Shown piece after piece: positions 46,347 through 55,070 of a stretch of 64,000 bases of DNA. The translations under genes were made by a program, and so were the position numbers. Position 1 is the first letter of the stretch, and each line of letters begins with the position of its first letter. This stretch comes from Alphaproteobacteria bacterium (GTDB taxonomy: Bacteria; Pseudomonadota; Alphaproteobacteria; Rhodobacterales; Rhodobacteraceae), in the NCBI GenBank assembly GCA_030429495.1, contig JAUIFH010000008.1, positions 62,001 through 126,000 of the forward strand, in the 5' to 3' direction. Under the pieces are notes generated by a model. It had not been told where the DNA came from. It searched no databases and was given only the letters and a program-made list of their open reading frames with translations.

Positions 46347-47477
46347 ATGCCTGCGCTACTGCCCAATATCGATCCGGACGGACTTGAAGAGTTTTCGGTC
46401 GTCTTCACCGACCGCTCGCTCAACCATATGAGCCAGCAGTTCCAGGGCGTGATGCGGGATGTCTCGTCCATGCTGAAAGAGGTCTACAACGCTGATGCGG
46501 TGGCTTTGGTGCCGGGGGGCGGGTCCTATGCGATGGAATCCGTCGCGCGCCAGTTCGCGTCTGGCAAGCGCGCGCTGATCGTGCGGAACGGCTGGTTCTC
46601 CTACCGCTGGACCCAGATATTCGAGGCGGGCGGCTTCGCGGGCGAAACCCACGTCGCCATGGCCCGGCGCGCGGGGAACGAGCCGCAGGCCCCCTTCGCA
46701 CCCGCGCCGATCGAGGAAGTGGCGAAAACCATCCGCGAGGTGAGGCCCGACGTGGTCTTCGCGCCGCATGTGGAAACGGCTTCCGGCATGATTCTGCCCG
46801 ACGGCTATCTCAGGGCGCTGGCCGATGCCGCGCATGACGCGGGCGCGCTGTTCGTCCTCGACTGCATCGCTTCGGGCTGTGCCTGGGTCGACATGAAGGC
46901 GACGGGTGTCGACGTCCTCATCTCCGCCCCGCAGAAGGGCTGGTCGGCCTCGCCCTCGGCCGGGCTCGTGATGATGAGCGCCGAGGCGGAAAAGCGGATG
47001 GAGGGAACCAATTCCTCCAGTTTTGCGATGGATCTGAAGAAATGGCGGTCGATCATGGCGGCCTACGAGAATGGCGGTCACGGCTATCACGCGACGATGC
47101 CCACGGACGCGTTGAAAGCCTTTCGCGATACGATGGTCGAGACCAGGGACTACGGCTTCGAGAAGCTGCGCGAGGCGCAATGGGCGCTTGGCAATGCGGT
47201 GCGGGCGGAACTTGCCGGGCGCGGGATCAAGTCGGTCGCCGCAGACGGGTTCGGCGCGCCGGGGGTCGTGGTCAGCTTCACCGACGATCCCGACATCCAG
47301 GCCGGCAAGAAGTTCGCCGCGAACGGCGTGCAGATCGCGGCGGGCGTTCCCCTGCAGGTCGGCGAGGGCGATGGCTATCGCAGCTTCCGGATCGGGCTTT
47401 TCGGTCTCGACAAGCTCTATGATGTCGAGGGGACCGTCGCGCGGGTGAAACGCGCGCTGGACGCTGCGGGGCTCTGA
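46347..47477 (+). CDS. Class V aminotransferase (PLP-dependent)
   Basis: 376-residue fold-type I enzyme of the class V group (serine-glyoxylate/alanine-glyoxylate aminotransferase-like). N-terminal region VVFTDRSLNHMSQQFQGVMR; phosphate loop LVPGGGSYAMESVARQF; PLP-binding Asp in LFVLDCIASGCAWVDM; Schiff-base lysine in SAPQKGWSASPSAGLVMMS; conserved NGGHGYHATMPTDALKAFRD. Class V enzymes usually use serine, alanine or glyoxylate-type substrates; which is used here is not clear. It ends four bases before the convergent UbiH-type gene. Confidence 0.88.
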   Translation: MPALLPNIDPDGLEEFSVVFTDRSLNHMSQQFQGVMRDVSSMLKEVYNADAVALVPGGGSYAMESVARQFASGKRALIVRNGWFSYRWTQIFEAGGFAGETHVAMARRAGNEPQAPFAPAPIEEVAKTIREVRPDVVFAPHVETASGMILPDGYLRALADAAHDAGALFVLDCIASGCAWVDMKATGVDVLISAPQKGWSASPSAGLVMMSAEAEKRMEGTNSSSFAMDLKKWRSIMAAYENGGHGYHATMPTDALKAFRDTMVETRDYGFEKLREAQWALGNAVRAELAGRGIKSVAADGFGAPGVVVSFTDDPDIQAGKKFAANGVQIAAGVPLQVGEGDGYRSFRIGLFGLDKLYDVEGTVARVKRALDAAGL

Positions 47478-47481
47478 CCCC

Positions 47482-48678
47482 TCAGCGCATGCCGAGTCCG
47501 GCCTTCATCAGGGTCTTGCGCACTGGGCCCAGCGAGTAGAGTGCATTGAGCGCACCTGCCCGAAGGTCCCTGAGCGGCCGGGCCGAGAGCATCGAGGTCC
47601 GATTCAGAAGATCGATCCCCATGACCCGCGCCTTGACCTCGGGCCAGCGGCGGCGGTGATAGGCCGTCAGCATCGCCCGGTCGCCAAGCCGGTCGGGCGC
47701 GGCTTTCGCAAGCTCCAGAAGGCAGCCGAGATCGGCAAGCGACATGTTCAGCCCCTGCGCGCCGATCGGTGGCACGACATGCGCCGCTTCGGCGATCAGC
47801 GCCGTGCGTTCGGCCTCGAACCTCTCGGCGATCTGGGCGATCATCGGCCAGACCGACCGCCGCGTGACCAGCTTCAGCGGACCGAAGAGACCGGCGGAAC
47901 GTGCGAGCATCTCAGCCTCGAAGTCTGGGACGGGCAGCGCGGCAAGGCGTTCTGCCTCGGGCCCGCGCTCCATCCAGACGACGGCGGAGCAAGGCTGGCC
48001 GTCGCGATCCGGCAGCGGCACCAGCGTGAACGGCCCACCCGTCCGGTGGATTTCGGTCGAGACATTCTCGTGCGGGATCGGATGGGTGACGGCAAAGGCC
48101 AGCGCCTTCTGACCGTAACGCATCGTCTTCACGCCAATCCCCACGGCCTCGCGCACCGGGCTGGCGCGGCCGTCTGCGGCCACGATCAGACGCGCGGCAA
48201 CCGTCGCACCGTCCGAGAGGGTTACGCGCGCCTCGGTTTCGCGGGCGAGAAGCGATCGCGTCGCGATACCAGGGCGGAAATCTATGTTGGCCAACTCGTC
48301 GATCCGGGCCACGAGTTCGCGACGCAAAAGCCAGTTGGGGAAGTTCCAGCCGAACGGCTCCTCGCCGATCTCGGCCGCGTCGAAGTCCTTGACGATGCGG
48401 GCCTCCGGCACCTCGCCCCCGGCATCGACGATGCGCATGACCTTTAACGCCGCTGCATTGGGCGCGAGGCGGGACCAGAGGCCGGCATCCTCCAGCACCT
48501 TACGGGCGGGTTGCAGGAAGGCGGTCGTGCGCATGTCCGCGCCGGCGTCGTCCTCTTCCGTCACCGGCGGGGCGGGATCGGTGCAGATCACCGAAAAGCC
48601 GGCCGCGCCGAAGGCCGCCGCGGCGGTCAGTCCGGCGACACCGCCGCCGGAAATCAGCACATCTGTCTTCTCGCGCAT
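47482..48678 (-). CDS. UbiH/UbiF/VisC-family FAD monooxygenase
   Basis: 398-residue flavin hydroxylase, probably acting in ubiquinone ring hydroxylation. FAD motif DVLISGGGVAGLTAAAAFG (residues 6-24); middle motif VAADGRASPVREAVGI; C-terminal FAD region IAEAAHVVPPIGAQGLNMSL, which has E where most members have G in GDAAH. The start at 48678 is six bases downstream of GGAGGG; the ATG at 48684 abuts the same site and is less likely. Which ring position it hydroxylates cannot be told from sequence. Confidence 0.88.
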   Translation of the reverse strand: MREKTDVLISGGGVAGLTAAAAFGAAGFSVICTDPAPPVTEEDDAGADMRTTAFLQPARKVLEDAGLWSRLAPNAAALKVMRIVDAGGEVPEARIVKDFDAAEIGEEPFGWNFPNWLLRRELVARIDELANIDFRPGIATRSLLARETEARVTLSDGATVAARLIVAADGRASPVREAVGIGVKTMRYGQKALAFAVTHPIPHENVSTEIHRTGGPFTLVPLPDRDGQPCSAVVWMERGPEAERLAALPVPDFEAEMLARSAGLFGPLKLVTRRSVWPMIAQIAERFEAERTALIAEAAHVVPPIGAQGLNMSLADLGCLLELAKAAPDRLGDRAMLTAYHRRRWPEVKARVMGIDLLNRTSMLSARPLRDLRAGALNALYSLGPVRKTLMKAGLGMR

Positions 48679-48749
48679 GGCCATCCCTCCGTTCGCCGCG
48701 ACCATAGACCCGGTCGCGCCCGGCGTCCAAGGGGCAAGCGGTCGCGGGG

Positions 48750-48989
48750 CTACTTGCCGAGCGTGATCGCGATCAGCGTCAGGAAGATCGCGGGCACCGT
48801 GGCCAGAGCGGTCAACCCGAGCGCCACGAGCCCCCACGTCTTCACCGCGAGGACCAACGCGGTCAGCAGGATGACGAGGAAGTAGAGGATGTTGTCCCGC
48901 GTGCCGTGGACAAGGTCGCGGGCGATCCAGCCGAAGACAGGGATCGAGTAGTACCGGGGCAGGCGCCCGGCATCGGGCGTGGCGGTCAT
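48750..48989 (-). CDS. Small inner-membrane protein
   Basis: 79 residues with two adjacent hydrophobic helices (ILYFLVILLTALVLAVKTWG and LVALGLTALATVPAIFLTLI) after a soluble start MTATPDAGRLPRYYSIPVFG. AGGAGA precedes the ATG at 48989. There is no family that I recognise with certainty. The gene lies 71 bp upstream of the UbiH-type gene on the same strand and may be cotranscribed. Confidence 0.7.
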   Translation of the reverse strand: MTATPDAGRLPRYYSIPVFGWIARDLVHGTRDNILYFLVILLTALVLAVKTWGLVALGLTALATVPAIFLTLIAITLGK

Positions 48990-49087
48990 GGCGTTCTCCT
49001 GTTCGCTGCGAAGCGAGGTAGGGCCGATGACGCCGGGTCTCAATCGGTCGGAATGTCGCGCGGCGGGGCGTCGCAGCGCGGGGCGGA

Positions 49088-49735
49088 TCAGGGCCGCAGC
49101 CGTTTCAGGAACGCGCCGAGATCGTCGGTATGATGGTGGATATGCGGCGCTGGGTCTGGTTCCGGCGCGACGTGGACGGTACGCATTCCCATCGCATGAG
49201 GCGCGGCGAGGTTGCGGGGATCGTCCTCGAACATGGCCGCACGCGCCGGGTCGATGCCGGCGCGTCCGAAGATCGTCTCGAAGGCGGCGCGCTCGGGCTT
49301 CGGGAGGAAGCCGGCGTGCTCGACGCCGAAGATGGCGTCGAAAGCCCCGTCAAGCCCACGCGCCGCCAGCACCCGTTCGGCATAGGGCCCGGAGCCGTTG
49401 GTGTAGACGAACCGCCGGCCGGGCAGCGCCGTGATCGCACCGCGCAGCCGCGGGTCTGGATCGAGGTGGTCGAGCGAGATGTCGTGGACATCGGTGAGGT
49501 AGGGCGTCGGGTCGACGTCATGTTCATGCATGAGTCCCGCCAGCGTCGTCCCGTAAAGCTGCCAGTAATGCGCCCGAAGGCGGTCCGCCTCCTCGCGCGG
49601 CACGCCGAGCGCATCCATCACATAGGCCGTCATCCGGACTTCGATCTGGTCGAACAGCCGGGCCGCGGGCGGGTAGAGCGTGTTGTCGAGGTCGAAGACC
49701 CAGGCCTCGACATGATGGAAATCACGGTGTGGCAT
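49088..49735 (-). CDS. HAD-superfamily pyrimidine 5'-nucleotidase-like hydrolase
   Basis: 215 residues. Motif I AWVFDLDNTLYPPAARLFDQ (nucleophile and acid Asp), helical cap with VMDALGVPREEADRLRAHYW and HDVDPTPYLTDVH, motif II RRFVYTNGSGPYAERVLAAR, and motifs III/IV GFLPKPERAAFETIFGRAGI and AAMFEDDPRNLAAPHAMGM. The DLDNTLYP form is that of the SDT1/YjjG-like pyrimidine nucleotidase group. The start at 49735 (MPHRDFHHVEAW) fits family length. Confidence 0.88.
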   Translation of the reverse strand: MPHRDFHHVEAWVFDLDNTLYPPAARLFDQIEVRMTAYVMDALGVPREEADRLRAHYWQLYGTTLAGLMHEHDVDPTPYLTDVHDISLDHLDPDPRLRGAITALPGRRFVYTNGSGPYAERVLAARGLDGAFDAIFGVEHAGFLPKPERAAFETIFGRAGIDPARAAMFEDDPRNLAAPHAMGMRTVHVAPEPDPAPHIHHHTDDLGAFLKRLRP

Positions 49736-49853
49736 GGACGCGAGACTACGCATCCGACCGGGCCTTCGCAATGGAGCGGGTTGTCATGCCCGGCGGGCCG
49801 TCCTAGGCTCTCGCGCCGTCTCCTTACGGGATGACGGCGCGGAAGGGGGGATC

Positions 49854-50495
49854 ATGCAGAAGGACGCCTATACGCTCATCCTCGAGGCGATCGACGGCGG
49901 CGTCTACCGGCCGGGGGATCGTCTTGTCGAGGCGGAGCTGGCCGAAAGGTTCGGCGTATCGCGCACGCCGGTGCGCGAGGCGCTGCAGCGGCTGGAAACG
50001 CAGTCGATGCTGGCGCGGGACGGCCGCTCGCTCATCGTGGCCTCGCTCGACCACAACCAGCTAGCGGAGCTTTACGTCGTGCGCGCGGAGCTTGAGGGCC
50101 TTGCTGCGCGGCTCGCGGCCAGGCACGCTGCCCCCGAAGAGATCAAGGTCCTCGCCGACATGGTTGAGGACGACCGCACGCATCTTGACGATCCGGCTGC
50201 GCTGAGCCGTGCGAACCGGCGGTTCCACAAGCAAATACATCTGGCATCGCACAACCGCTACCTTGTGCAGCAGCTCGACCTCGTCCACCGCTCCATGGCG
50301 CTTCTCGCGACCACGTCGCTGGCGGCCGAGGGGCGCGGGACGGCGGCGCTGGCCGAACATGAGGCGATCGTCCGCGCGATCGCGGCCGGCGATGGCGATG
50401 CGGCCCAGCAGGCGCTCCGCTCACATATCTCCAAAGCCTTCGAAACACGGCTGAAACTCGATGCCGGGGCGGCGCGAAGCGGCGGCGATAGCTGA
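49854..50495 (+). CDS. GntR-family (FCD/FadR-like) regulator
   Basis: 213 residues. Winged helix: YRPGDRLVEAELAERFGVSR then TPVREALQRLETQSMLARDG; an all-helical FCD ligand domain follows, with metal-ligand-like residues in LSRANRRFHKQIHLASHNRY and LAEHEAIVRAIAAGDGDAAQ. The start at 49854 has GGGGGG upstream. The effector is probably a carboxylate, but no catabolic operon is adjacent to suggest which. Its last 75 bases overlap the 3' end of the convergent glycosyltransferase gene. Confidence 0.9.
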   Translation: MQKDAYTLILEAIDGGVYRPGDRLVEAELAERFGVSRTPVREALQRLETQSMLARDGRSLIVASLDHNQLAELYVVRAELEGLAARLAARHAAPEEIKVLADMVEDDRTHLDDPAALSRANRRFHKQIHLASHNRYLVQQLDLVHRSMALLATTSLAAEGRGTAALAEHEAIVRAIAAGDGDAAQQALRSHISKAFETRLKLDAGAARSGGDS

Positions 50496-52556
50496 CCCGA
50501 GTGTCCGCTCCGGCCGGGCCGGCGGATGGGGGCCGTCGGCAGGCGGCACAAGGCGAATCCGCGGCCGGGTCGCGAATGCGGGTTGGGGCAGGGTGGCCGG
50601 GGCCGCGTCCGCCGGGATATCGACCGGATCGGTCAGCAGCAGGACCGGAAGCAATTCAGCCGGGTCCGACTGCGCGGCGACGACACCGTGGGCGGTCTTG
50701 TCCCAGAAGAACGGCCGCGTGACCCATTCGTAAAGCGCCTTGTAGGACGACAGCGCCGAAAGCGGAAAGTAGACATGCATCGTCGGCACCCATTTCTTCA
50801 GGTGCCGGTGCTCCGGCCCGCAGACGGCCCAGAACCCGACCGCCATCGTCAGCACCTCGGTCGCCGCGAAAAGGCCGGCAAGCGTGAGCATCAGCCAGAA
50901 CGGCATCAGGCCCGACAGCGGGTGCGGCAGGCCAAGAAGCAGCAGCCAGAAGGACCACAGGACCGGTAGGAAAATCGACTGCGACAGCGTGCCCAGAAGC
51001 AGGATCTGGACGCCGACGAACCGCTTCGCGCCAAGATCGCGCCAGAGCCGCCGGGGGGAGCGCATGTGGCAGGCCCAGGTCATCGCGAAACCCTTCTGCC
51101 AGCGCGACCGTTGCCGGATCCATGCCATCGGACGCGCGTTCGGTTCTTCCTCGGTCACCGTGTTGATGACTTCGGTGCGGTAACCGTGGCGCGCGATCCT
51201 GAGACCGAGATCGGCATCTTCCGTGACGTTGTGGGCATCCCAGCCACCAAGCGCCTCCAGGACGTCACGGCGGAAGAAGAGCGTGGTGCCGCCAAGCGGG
51301 ACGACGAAGCCGAGCCGGGCGAGGCCCGGCAGGAAGGCGCGGAACCAGGTCGCGTATTCGACCGCGAAGCAGCGCGTCAGCCAGTTGTGCCCCGCATTGT
51401 AGAAGTCGAGTATGCCCTGAAGGCAGGCGACGTCCTCAGGGCATTCCGCAAAGCGCCGCACCACCTTGCGGACCTGCTGCGGTTCGGGCGCGTCCTCGGC
51501 GTCCCAGACCCCGATGATCGAGCCGCGGCAGAAATCCAGCGCGTAGTTCATCGCCCGCGGTTTGGTGCGGATCGGACCGTCAGGCACCGTGACGATCCGC
51601 ATCCAGCGCGGCAGACCGCGACCCGCCAGCGCCGCGCGCGTCTGTGTATCCTCCTCCTCGACGACGAGGACGACGTCAAACAACTCCTTCGGATAGTCGA
51701 TCCGCCCGAGGCGGCGGATCAGGCGGGGGGCAATGTCGTCCTCGTGAAACAGCGGCACCATCACGGAAACCATCGGCAGACGCGCCAGCGGTCTGGCGGG
51801 CGCAGGCCGGTTCGTGCGCGCCATTCGCCGGGTCCGCGCCTCGGCCGCGAAACAGGCGAGCTTCAGGACGCTGCACGCGATCAGCGTCAGCACCGCCCAC
51901 GACGCAAGCAGGATGAAGGTCAGCGCCGGCGCGGCAAACGCGCCAATGGTCAGGGTGGCCAGCGCCGCGGCGGCGACGCGGCTTGCGATCCGCCCGTCCT
52001 GGCTGCGGCAGCTCTCGGCGTCGGGCACGCGGGTCTCCGCCCGGCGGATCAGTGCGGTCTGGCGCGCGTCGATCACCGCCTGAAGAATGTCCCTTTCGGG
52101 GGCAAGGGTCATCACGACGGCGCCGAAATCGGGCGGCAACTCCGCACGCATCCGGGCGAAATCCTCCGGCCGGGCGGTGGCGATGACGGTTGCGCCGCCG
52201 ATCCGCCGCCAGGGCAGCACCCCGTGCGCCAGGCAGAACGCGGCGCCAAGCCGGTCGATGAGGCGCGTGTCGGCGCGTGCCGCGATCACGTCCACGGCCT
52301 TGGTGCCCCATTGAACCGATAGTGCGGCCATCAGGTCCGCCTCGTTCACCCAGCCGTGGGTCAGGAGGATGTCGCCAAGCCGCGCCTCCTCCCGCTCGCG
52401 CAGCGCGACGGCCTTGAGAAGGTTGCCCGGCTCCACCGCTCGCATGTCGAGCAGGATCTGACCGAGCGGGACGCGCGGCGGCCGCGTCGCTTGCGGCTGC
52501 TCCGGCGGGGCGGAGCCGATAGGATCGGGTTTCTGAACAAGGGCGAGGGCGGGCAT
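50421..52556 (-). CDS. MshEN-like domain fused to processive GT2 glycosyltransferase
   Basis: 711 residues. Residues 30-82 hold two 24-residue units spaced by five residues (PLGQILLDMRAVEPGNLLKA and RLGDILLTHGWVNEADLMAA at 59-78), the MshEN/GSPII_E_N layout known to bind c-di-GMP. Two helices at about 190-235 follow. The GT2 core has VSVMVPLFHEDDIAPRLIRR, DxD-like WDAEDAPEP, NVTEDADLGLR, and QRSRWQKG (QxxRW of processive synthases). Several C-terminal helices and a Pro/Ala-rich tail end the protein. It probably makes and extrudes a surface polysaccharide; no partner genes are present. The tail overlaps the GntR gene. Confidence 0.88.
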   Translation of the reverse strand: MPALALVQKPDPIGSAPPEQPQATRPPRVPLGQILLDMRAVEPGNLLKAVALREREEARLGDILLTHGWVNEADLMAALSVQWGTKAVDVIAARADTRLIDRLGAAFCLAHGVLPWRRIGGATVIATARPEDFARMRAELPPDFGAVVMTLAPERDILQAVIDARQTALIRRAETRVPDAESCRSQDGRIASRVAAAALATLTIGAFAAPALTFILLASWAVLTLIACSVLKLACFAAEARTRRMARTNRPAPARPLARLPMVSVMVPLFHEDDIAPRLIRRLGRIDYPKELFDVVLVVEEEDTQTRAALAGRGLPRWMRIVTVPDGPIRTKPRAMNYALDFCRGSIIGVWDAEDAPEPQQVRKVVRRFAECPEDVACLQGILDFYNAGHNWLTRCFAVEYATWFRAFLPGLARLGFVVPLGGTTLFFRRDVLEALGGWDAHNVTEDADLGLRIARHGYRTEVINTVTEEEPNARPMAWIRQRSRWQKGFAMTWACHMRSPRRLWRDLGAKRFVGVQILLLGTLSQSIFLPVLWSFWLLLLGLPHPLSGLMPFWLMLTLAGLFAATEVLTMAVGFWAVCGPEHRHLKKWVPTMHVYFPLSALSSYKALYEWVTRPFFWDKTAHGVVAAQSDPAELLPVLLLTDPVDIPADAAPATLPQPAFATRPRIRLVPPADGPHPPARPERTLGSAIAAASRRPGIEFQPCFEGFGDM

Positions 52557-52650
52557 AGTGGGTCCGGGCGCAGCTTTGCACCCGGAGACTCGAACGGTCG
52601 CGGTTAACGCCCGGTTAACAGGACAGAAATTCCCCGCGCTGAAGCCCAGT

Positions 52651-53817
52651 TCAGGCCGCGCGGCGCGCCTTCATCGCCTCCGCGAAGCGCTGGAACAGGT
52701 AGAAGCTGTCCTGCGGGCCGGGGCTCGCCTCCGGATGGTGCTGGACGGAAAAGACCGGGCGGTCGGCTAGCCGGATACCGCAGTTCGACCCGTCGAACAG
52801 CGAGATATGGGTCTCGATCACGCCTTCGGGAAGGGTCTGGGCGTCGACGGCGAAACCGTGGTTCATCGACGTGATCTCGACTTTGCCGGTCTCGACCTCC
52901 TTCACCGGGTGGTTTGCGCCGTGATGGCCGTGGTTCATCTTGATCGTCTTCGCGCCGAGCGCGAGGGCGAGCATCTGGTGGCCAAGGCAGATGCCGAAGA
53001 CCGGCACATCGGTGGCCAGAACGCCCCGGATCATCGGCACGGCGTAGTCGCCGGTCGCCGCCGGGTCGCCCGGGCCATTCGACAGGAACACGCCCTCGGG
53101 ATTGTGCGCCAGCACCTCCTCGGCGGTAGCGGTCGCGGGCAGGACGGTCACGTCGCAGCCCGCACTTGCGAGGCAGCGCAGGATGTTGCGCTTCGCGCCA
53201 TAGTCCACCGCAACGACACGGAGCCCGTCACCCTCGCGCTTGCCGTAGCCCTCGGGCCAGGCCCAGCGGGTTTCGTCCCAGCGGTAGGATTGGGCGCAGG
53301 TCACGTCCTTCGCGAGGTCGAGACCGACAAGCCCGGACCAGGCCCGCGCCTTGGCGACCAGCGCGGCGATGTCGAAATTCCCGTCTGGGTCATGGGCAAG
53401 GGCCACATGCGGCGCGCCCTGCTGGCGGATCTCGCGCGTCAGGCGCCTTGTGTCGATGCCGCCGATGCCGATGCGGCCGCGCTTTTCCAGCCACTCGACA
53501 AGGTTGCCCGCCGCGCGCCAGTTCGACGGCTCCGTCGGGTCCCATTTCACCACCATGCCGGCGGCGACTGGGTCCGCAGTTTCATCATCCTCGGGCGTGA
53601 CGCCGGTATTGCCGATATGGGGGAAGGTGAAGGTCACGACCTGTCCGGCATAGGAAGGATCGGTCATGATCTCCTGGTAGCCGGTCATCGCGGTGTTGAA
53701 GCAAAGCTCGGCCACGGTTTCACCGGTCGCGCCGAAACCGTGGCCGTAGAATACCGTGCCGTCCGCCAGTGCAAGGCAGGCGGTAGGTTTGGCGGATGTC
53801 CGGAGATCCGTGGGCAT
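52651..53817 (-). CDS. carA: Carbamoyl-phosphate synthase small (glutaminase) subunit
   Basis: 388-residue CarA that hydrolyses glutamine and passes ammonia to CarB for arginine and pyrimidine synthesis. N-terminal domain: CLALADGTVFYGHGFGATGE and FNTAMTGYQEIMTDPSYAGQ. Class I amidotransferase triad: Cys in VFGICLGHQMLALALG, His and Glu in SVQHHPEASPGPQDSFYLFQ. The start at 53817 fits the family length. carB is not adjacent. It is divergent from the GatB/YqeY gene across an AT-rich 180-bp control region. Confidence 0.96.
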   Translation of the reverse strand: MPTDLRTSAKPTACLALADGTVFYGHGFGATGETVAELCFNTAMTGYQEIMTDPSYAGQVVTFTFPHIGNTGVTPEDDETADPVAAGMVVKWDPTEPSNWRAAGNLVEWLEKRGRIGIGGIDTRRLTREIRQQGAPHVALAHDPDGNFDIAALVAKARAWSGLVGLDLAKDVTCAQSYRWDETRWAWPEGYGKREGDGLRVVAVDYGAKRNILRCLASAGCDVTVLPATATAEEVLAHNPEGVFLSNGPGDPAATGDYAVPMIRGVLATDVPVFGICLGHQMLALALGAKTIKMNHGHHGANHPVKEVETGKVEITSMNHGFAVDAQTLPEGVIETHISLFDGSNCGIRLADRPVFSVQHHPEASPGPQDSFYLFQRFAEAMKARRAA

Positions 53818-53998
53818 GGCGCGACTCCCGATGCACAAATCCCGCGGAACCTACGGGTGGATACCAGTGTGGTCAAGGGGCTGTGTTCGTTTTATATTAT
53901 TGTTTAATAGCAATGATTTACAGATTTTTTCGTCGGTTGTGCCGGGCGGTGCTTCGGGCTATTGTGAGGCTTCGGAACTCATGGGGATGAAATATCCG

Positions 53999-54457
53999 AT
54001 GGATATGCGTGAACGGATTGGCACGGCGCTGAAAGACGCCATGCGGTCCAAGGATGCGGCGCGGCTGTCGACGCTGCGGCTGATCAATGCGGCGATCAAG
54101 GACAAGGACATCGCGCTGCGCGGCGAGGGCGGCGAAGGTGTCGTCGCCGATACCGACCTGCTGGCCATTCTGGGCCGCATGGTCAAGCAGCGGCAGGAAT
54201 CGGCGCGCGCCTACGAAGAGGGCGGGCGGCTTGAACTCGCGGAGAAGGAACTCGCCGAGATCACGGTGATCGAGGAATTCCTGCCCCGCCAGCTGTCGGA
54301 CGAGGAGACGAGCGCCGCCATCGATACCGCGATCGCCGAGATCGGCGCGGCGTCAATCCGCGACATGGGCAAGGTGATGGCCGCGCTCAAGACGAAATAC
54401 ACCGGACAGATGGATTTCGGCGCCGTGGGCCCGATGGTCAAGGCGCGGCTCGGCTGA
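53999..54457 (+). CDS. GatB/YqeY domain protein
   Basis: 152-residue protein related to the tail domain of Asp/Glu-tRNA amidotransferase GatB. MDMRERIGTALKDAMRSKDA starts the all-helical N-terminal half, followed by LSTLRLINAAIKDKDIALRG and VKQRQESARAYEEGGRLELA. The C-terminal helical half includes FLPRQLSDEETSAAIDTAIA and MGKVMAALKTKY. The function of free-standing YqeY is not settled. I chose 53999 by family length; ATGs at 53981 and 53987 are possible. It is followed by a triple-hairpin repeat. Confidence 0.88.
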   Translation: MDMRERIGTALKDAMRSKDAARLSTLRLINAAIKDKDIALRGEGGEGVVADTDLLAILGRMVKQRQESARAYEEGGRLELAEKELAEITVIEEFLPRQLSDEETSAAIDTAIAEIGAASIRDMGKVMAALKTKYTGQMDFGAVGPMVKARLG

Positions 54458-54484
54458 GGCCACACGCCCGGCCGCGCCGAAGCA

Positions 54485-54551
54485 GGGGGGCTGTCTGCCC
54501 CCCATTGCCCTGCGGGCAATTCCCCCCGAAAGTACTTTCGGACAGAAAGTG
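54485..54551. repeat. Triple-hairpin extragenic repeat (second copy of family)
   Basis: Three consecutive hairpins between the convergent yqeY and DUF2244 genes: GGGGGGC/GCCCCCC (54485-54491, 54497-54503), ATTGCCC/GGGCAAT (54504-54510, 54514-54520), and the 16-bp palindrome CCGAAAGTACTTTCGG (54526-54541). It ends ACAGAAAGTG. The C-run, GTA(C/T)TTT and ACAGAA parts align with 10517-10540. Likely also a bidirectional terminator. Confidence 0.7.
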
Positions 54552-54570
54552 AGGTCCGCGTGCGGAACGC

Positions 54571-55065
54571 TCAGCGGGCGGCGGCGAGGGCCGCGCGCAC
54601 TTCGTCGGCAAGGCCCTTGCGCTCTTCCTCGCTGAGAAAGGCGCCAAGTTCCACCTCCCGCCCTTCGCCCTTCAGCGTAAGGTAGGAGGGGACGGGTCCG
54701 CCGCTTGGATAGAGCGTGACCTGCACCCAGTAGGGATTCGCCTTCCAGCGTTTCTCTGCGCCGTCCGGCGCGCGGCGCGTCACCTCGATCCGGTCGGGCC
54801 AGAGGCGCAGGACCTCGGTCGTCTCGCCCGCGCGGTAGCTTCGGCTGAGTGCGTGCCACACGCCCCAGACGGCGGCGGCGAGGAACGGAAGCAGGCCCCA
54901 GAAGATCATGGTGCCAAGAACTGCGAAAAGCGGCATCGCCAGCATCAGCGCGGTCGCCGCGATGAAGATCACGAAGCCCTTGCGCGGCAGGGAGCGGTAG
55001 GGCCAGAGATGCAGCTCGGCCGGATGAATGCCGGTCGGGTCGGTCCTGATCCATTCATAGGGCAT
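54571..55065 (-). CDS. DUF2244 membrane protein
   Basis: 164 residues with two central helices (FVIFIAATALMLAMPLFAVL and FWGLLPFLAAAVWGVWHAL) and the DUF2244 pattern before and after: IHPAELHLWPYRSLPRKG, then SYRAGETTEVLRLWPDRIEV, KRWKANPYWVQVTL and GREVELGAFLSEEERKGLAD. Members are common in alphaproteobacteria, often near ctaD or cox genes, as here about 1.4 kb away. The function is unknown. It starts five bases after the GST stop on the same strand and is probably cotranscribed with it. Confidence 0.88.
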   Translation of the reverse strand: MPYEWIRTDPTGIHPAELHLWPYRSLPRKGFVIFIAATALMLAMPLFAVLGTMIFWGLLPFLAAAVWGVWHALSRSYRAGETTEVLRLWPDRIEVTRRAPDGAEKRWKANPYWVQVTLYPSGGPVPSYLTLKGEGREVELGAFLSEEERKGLADEVRAALAAAR

Positions 55066-55070
55066 CGGGG

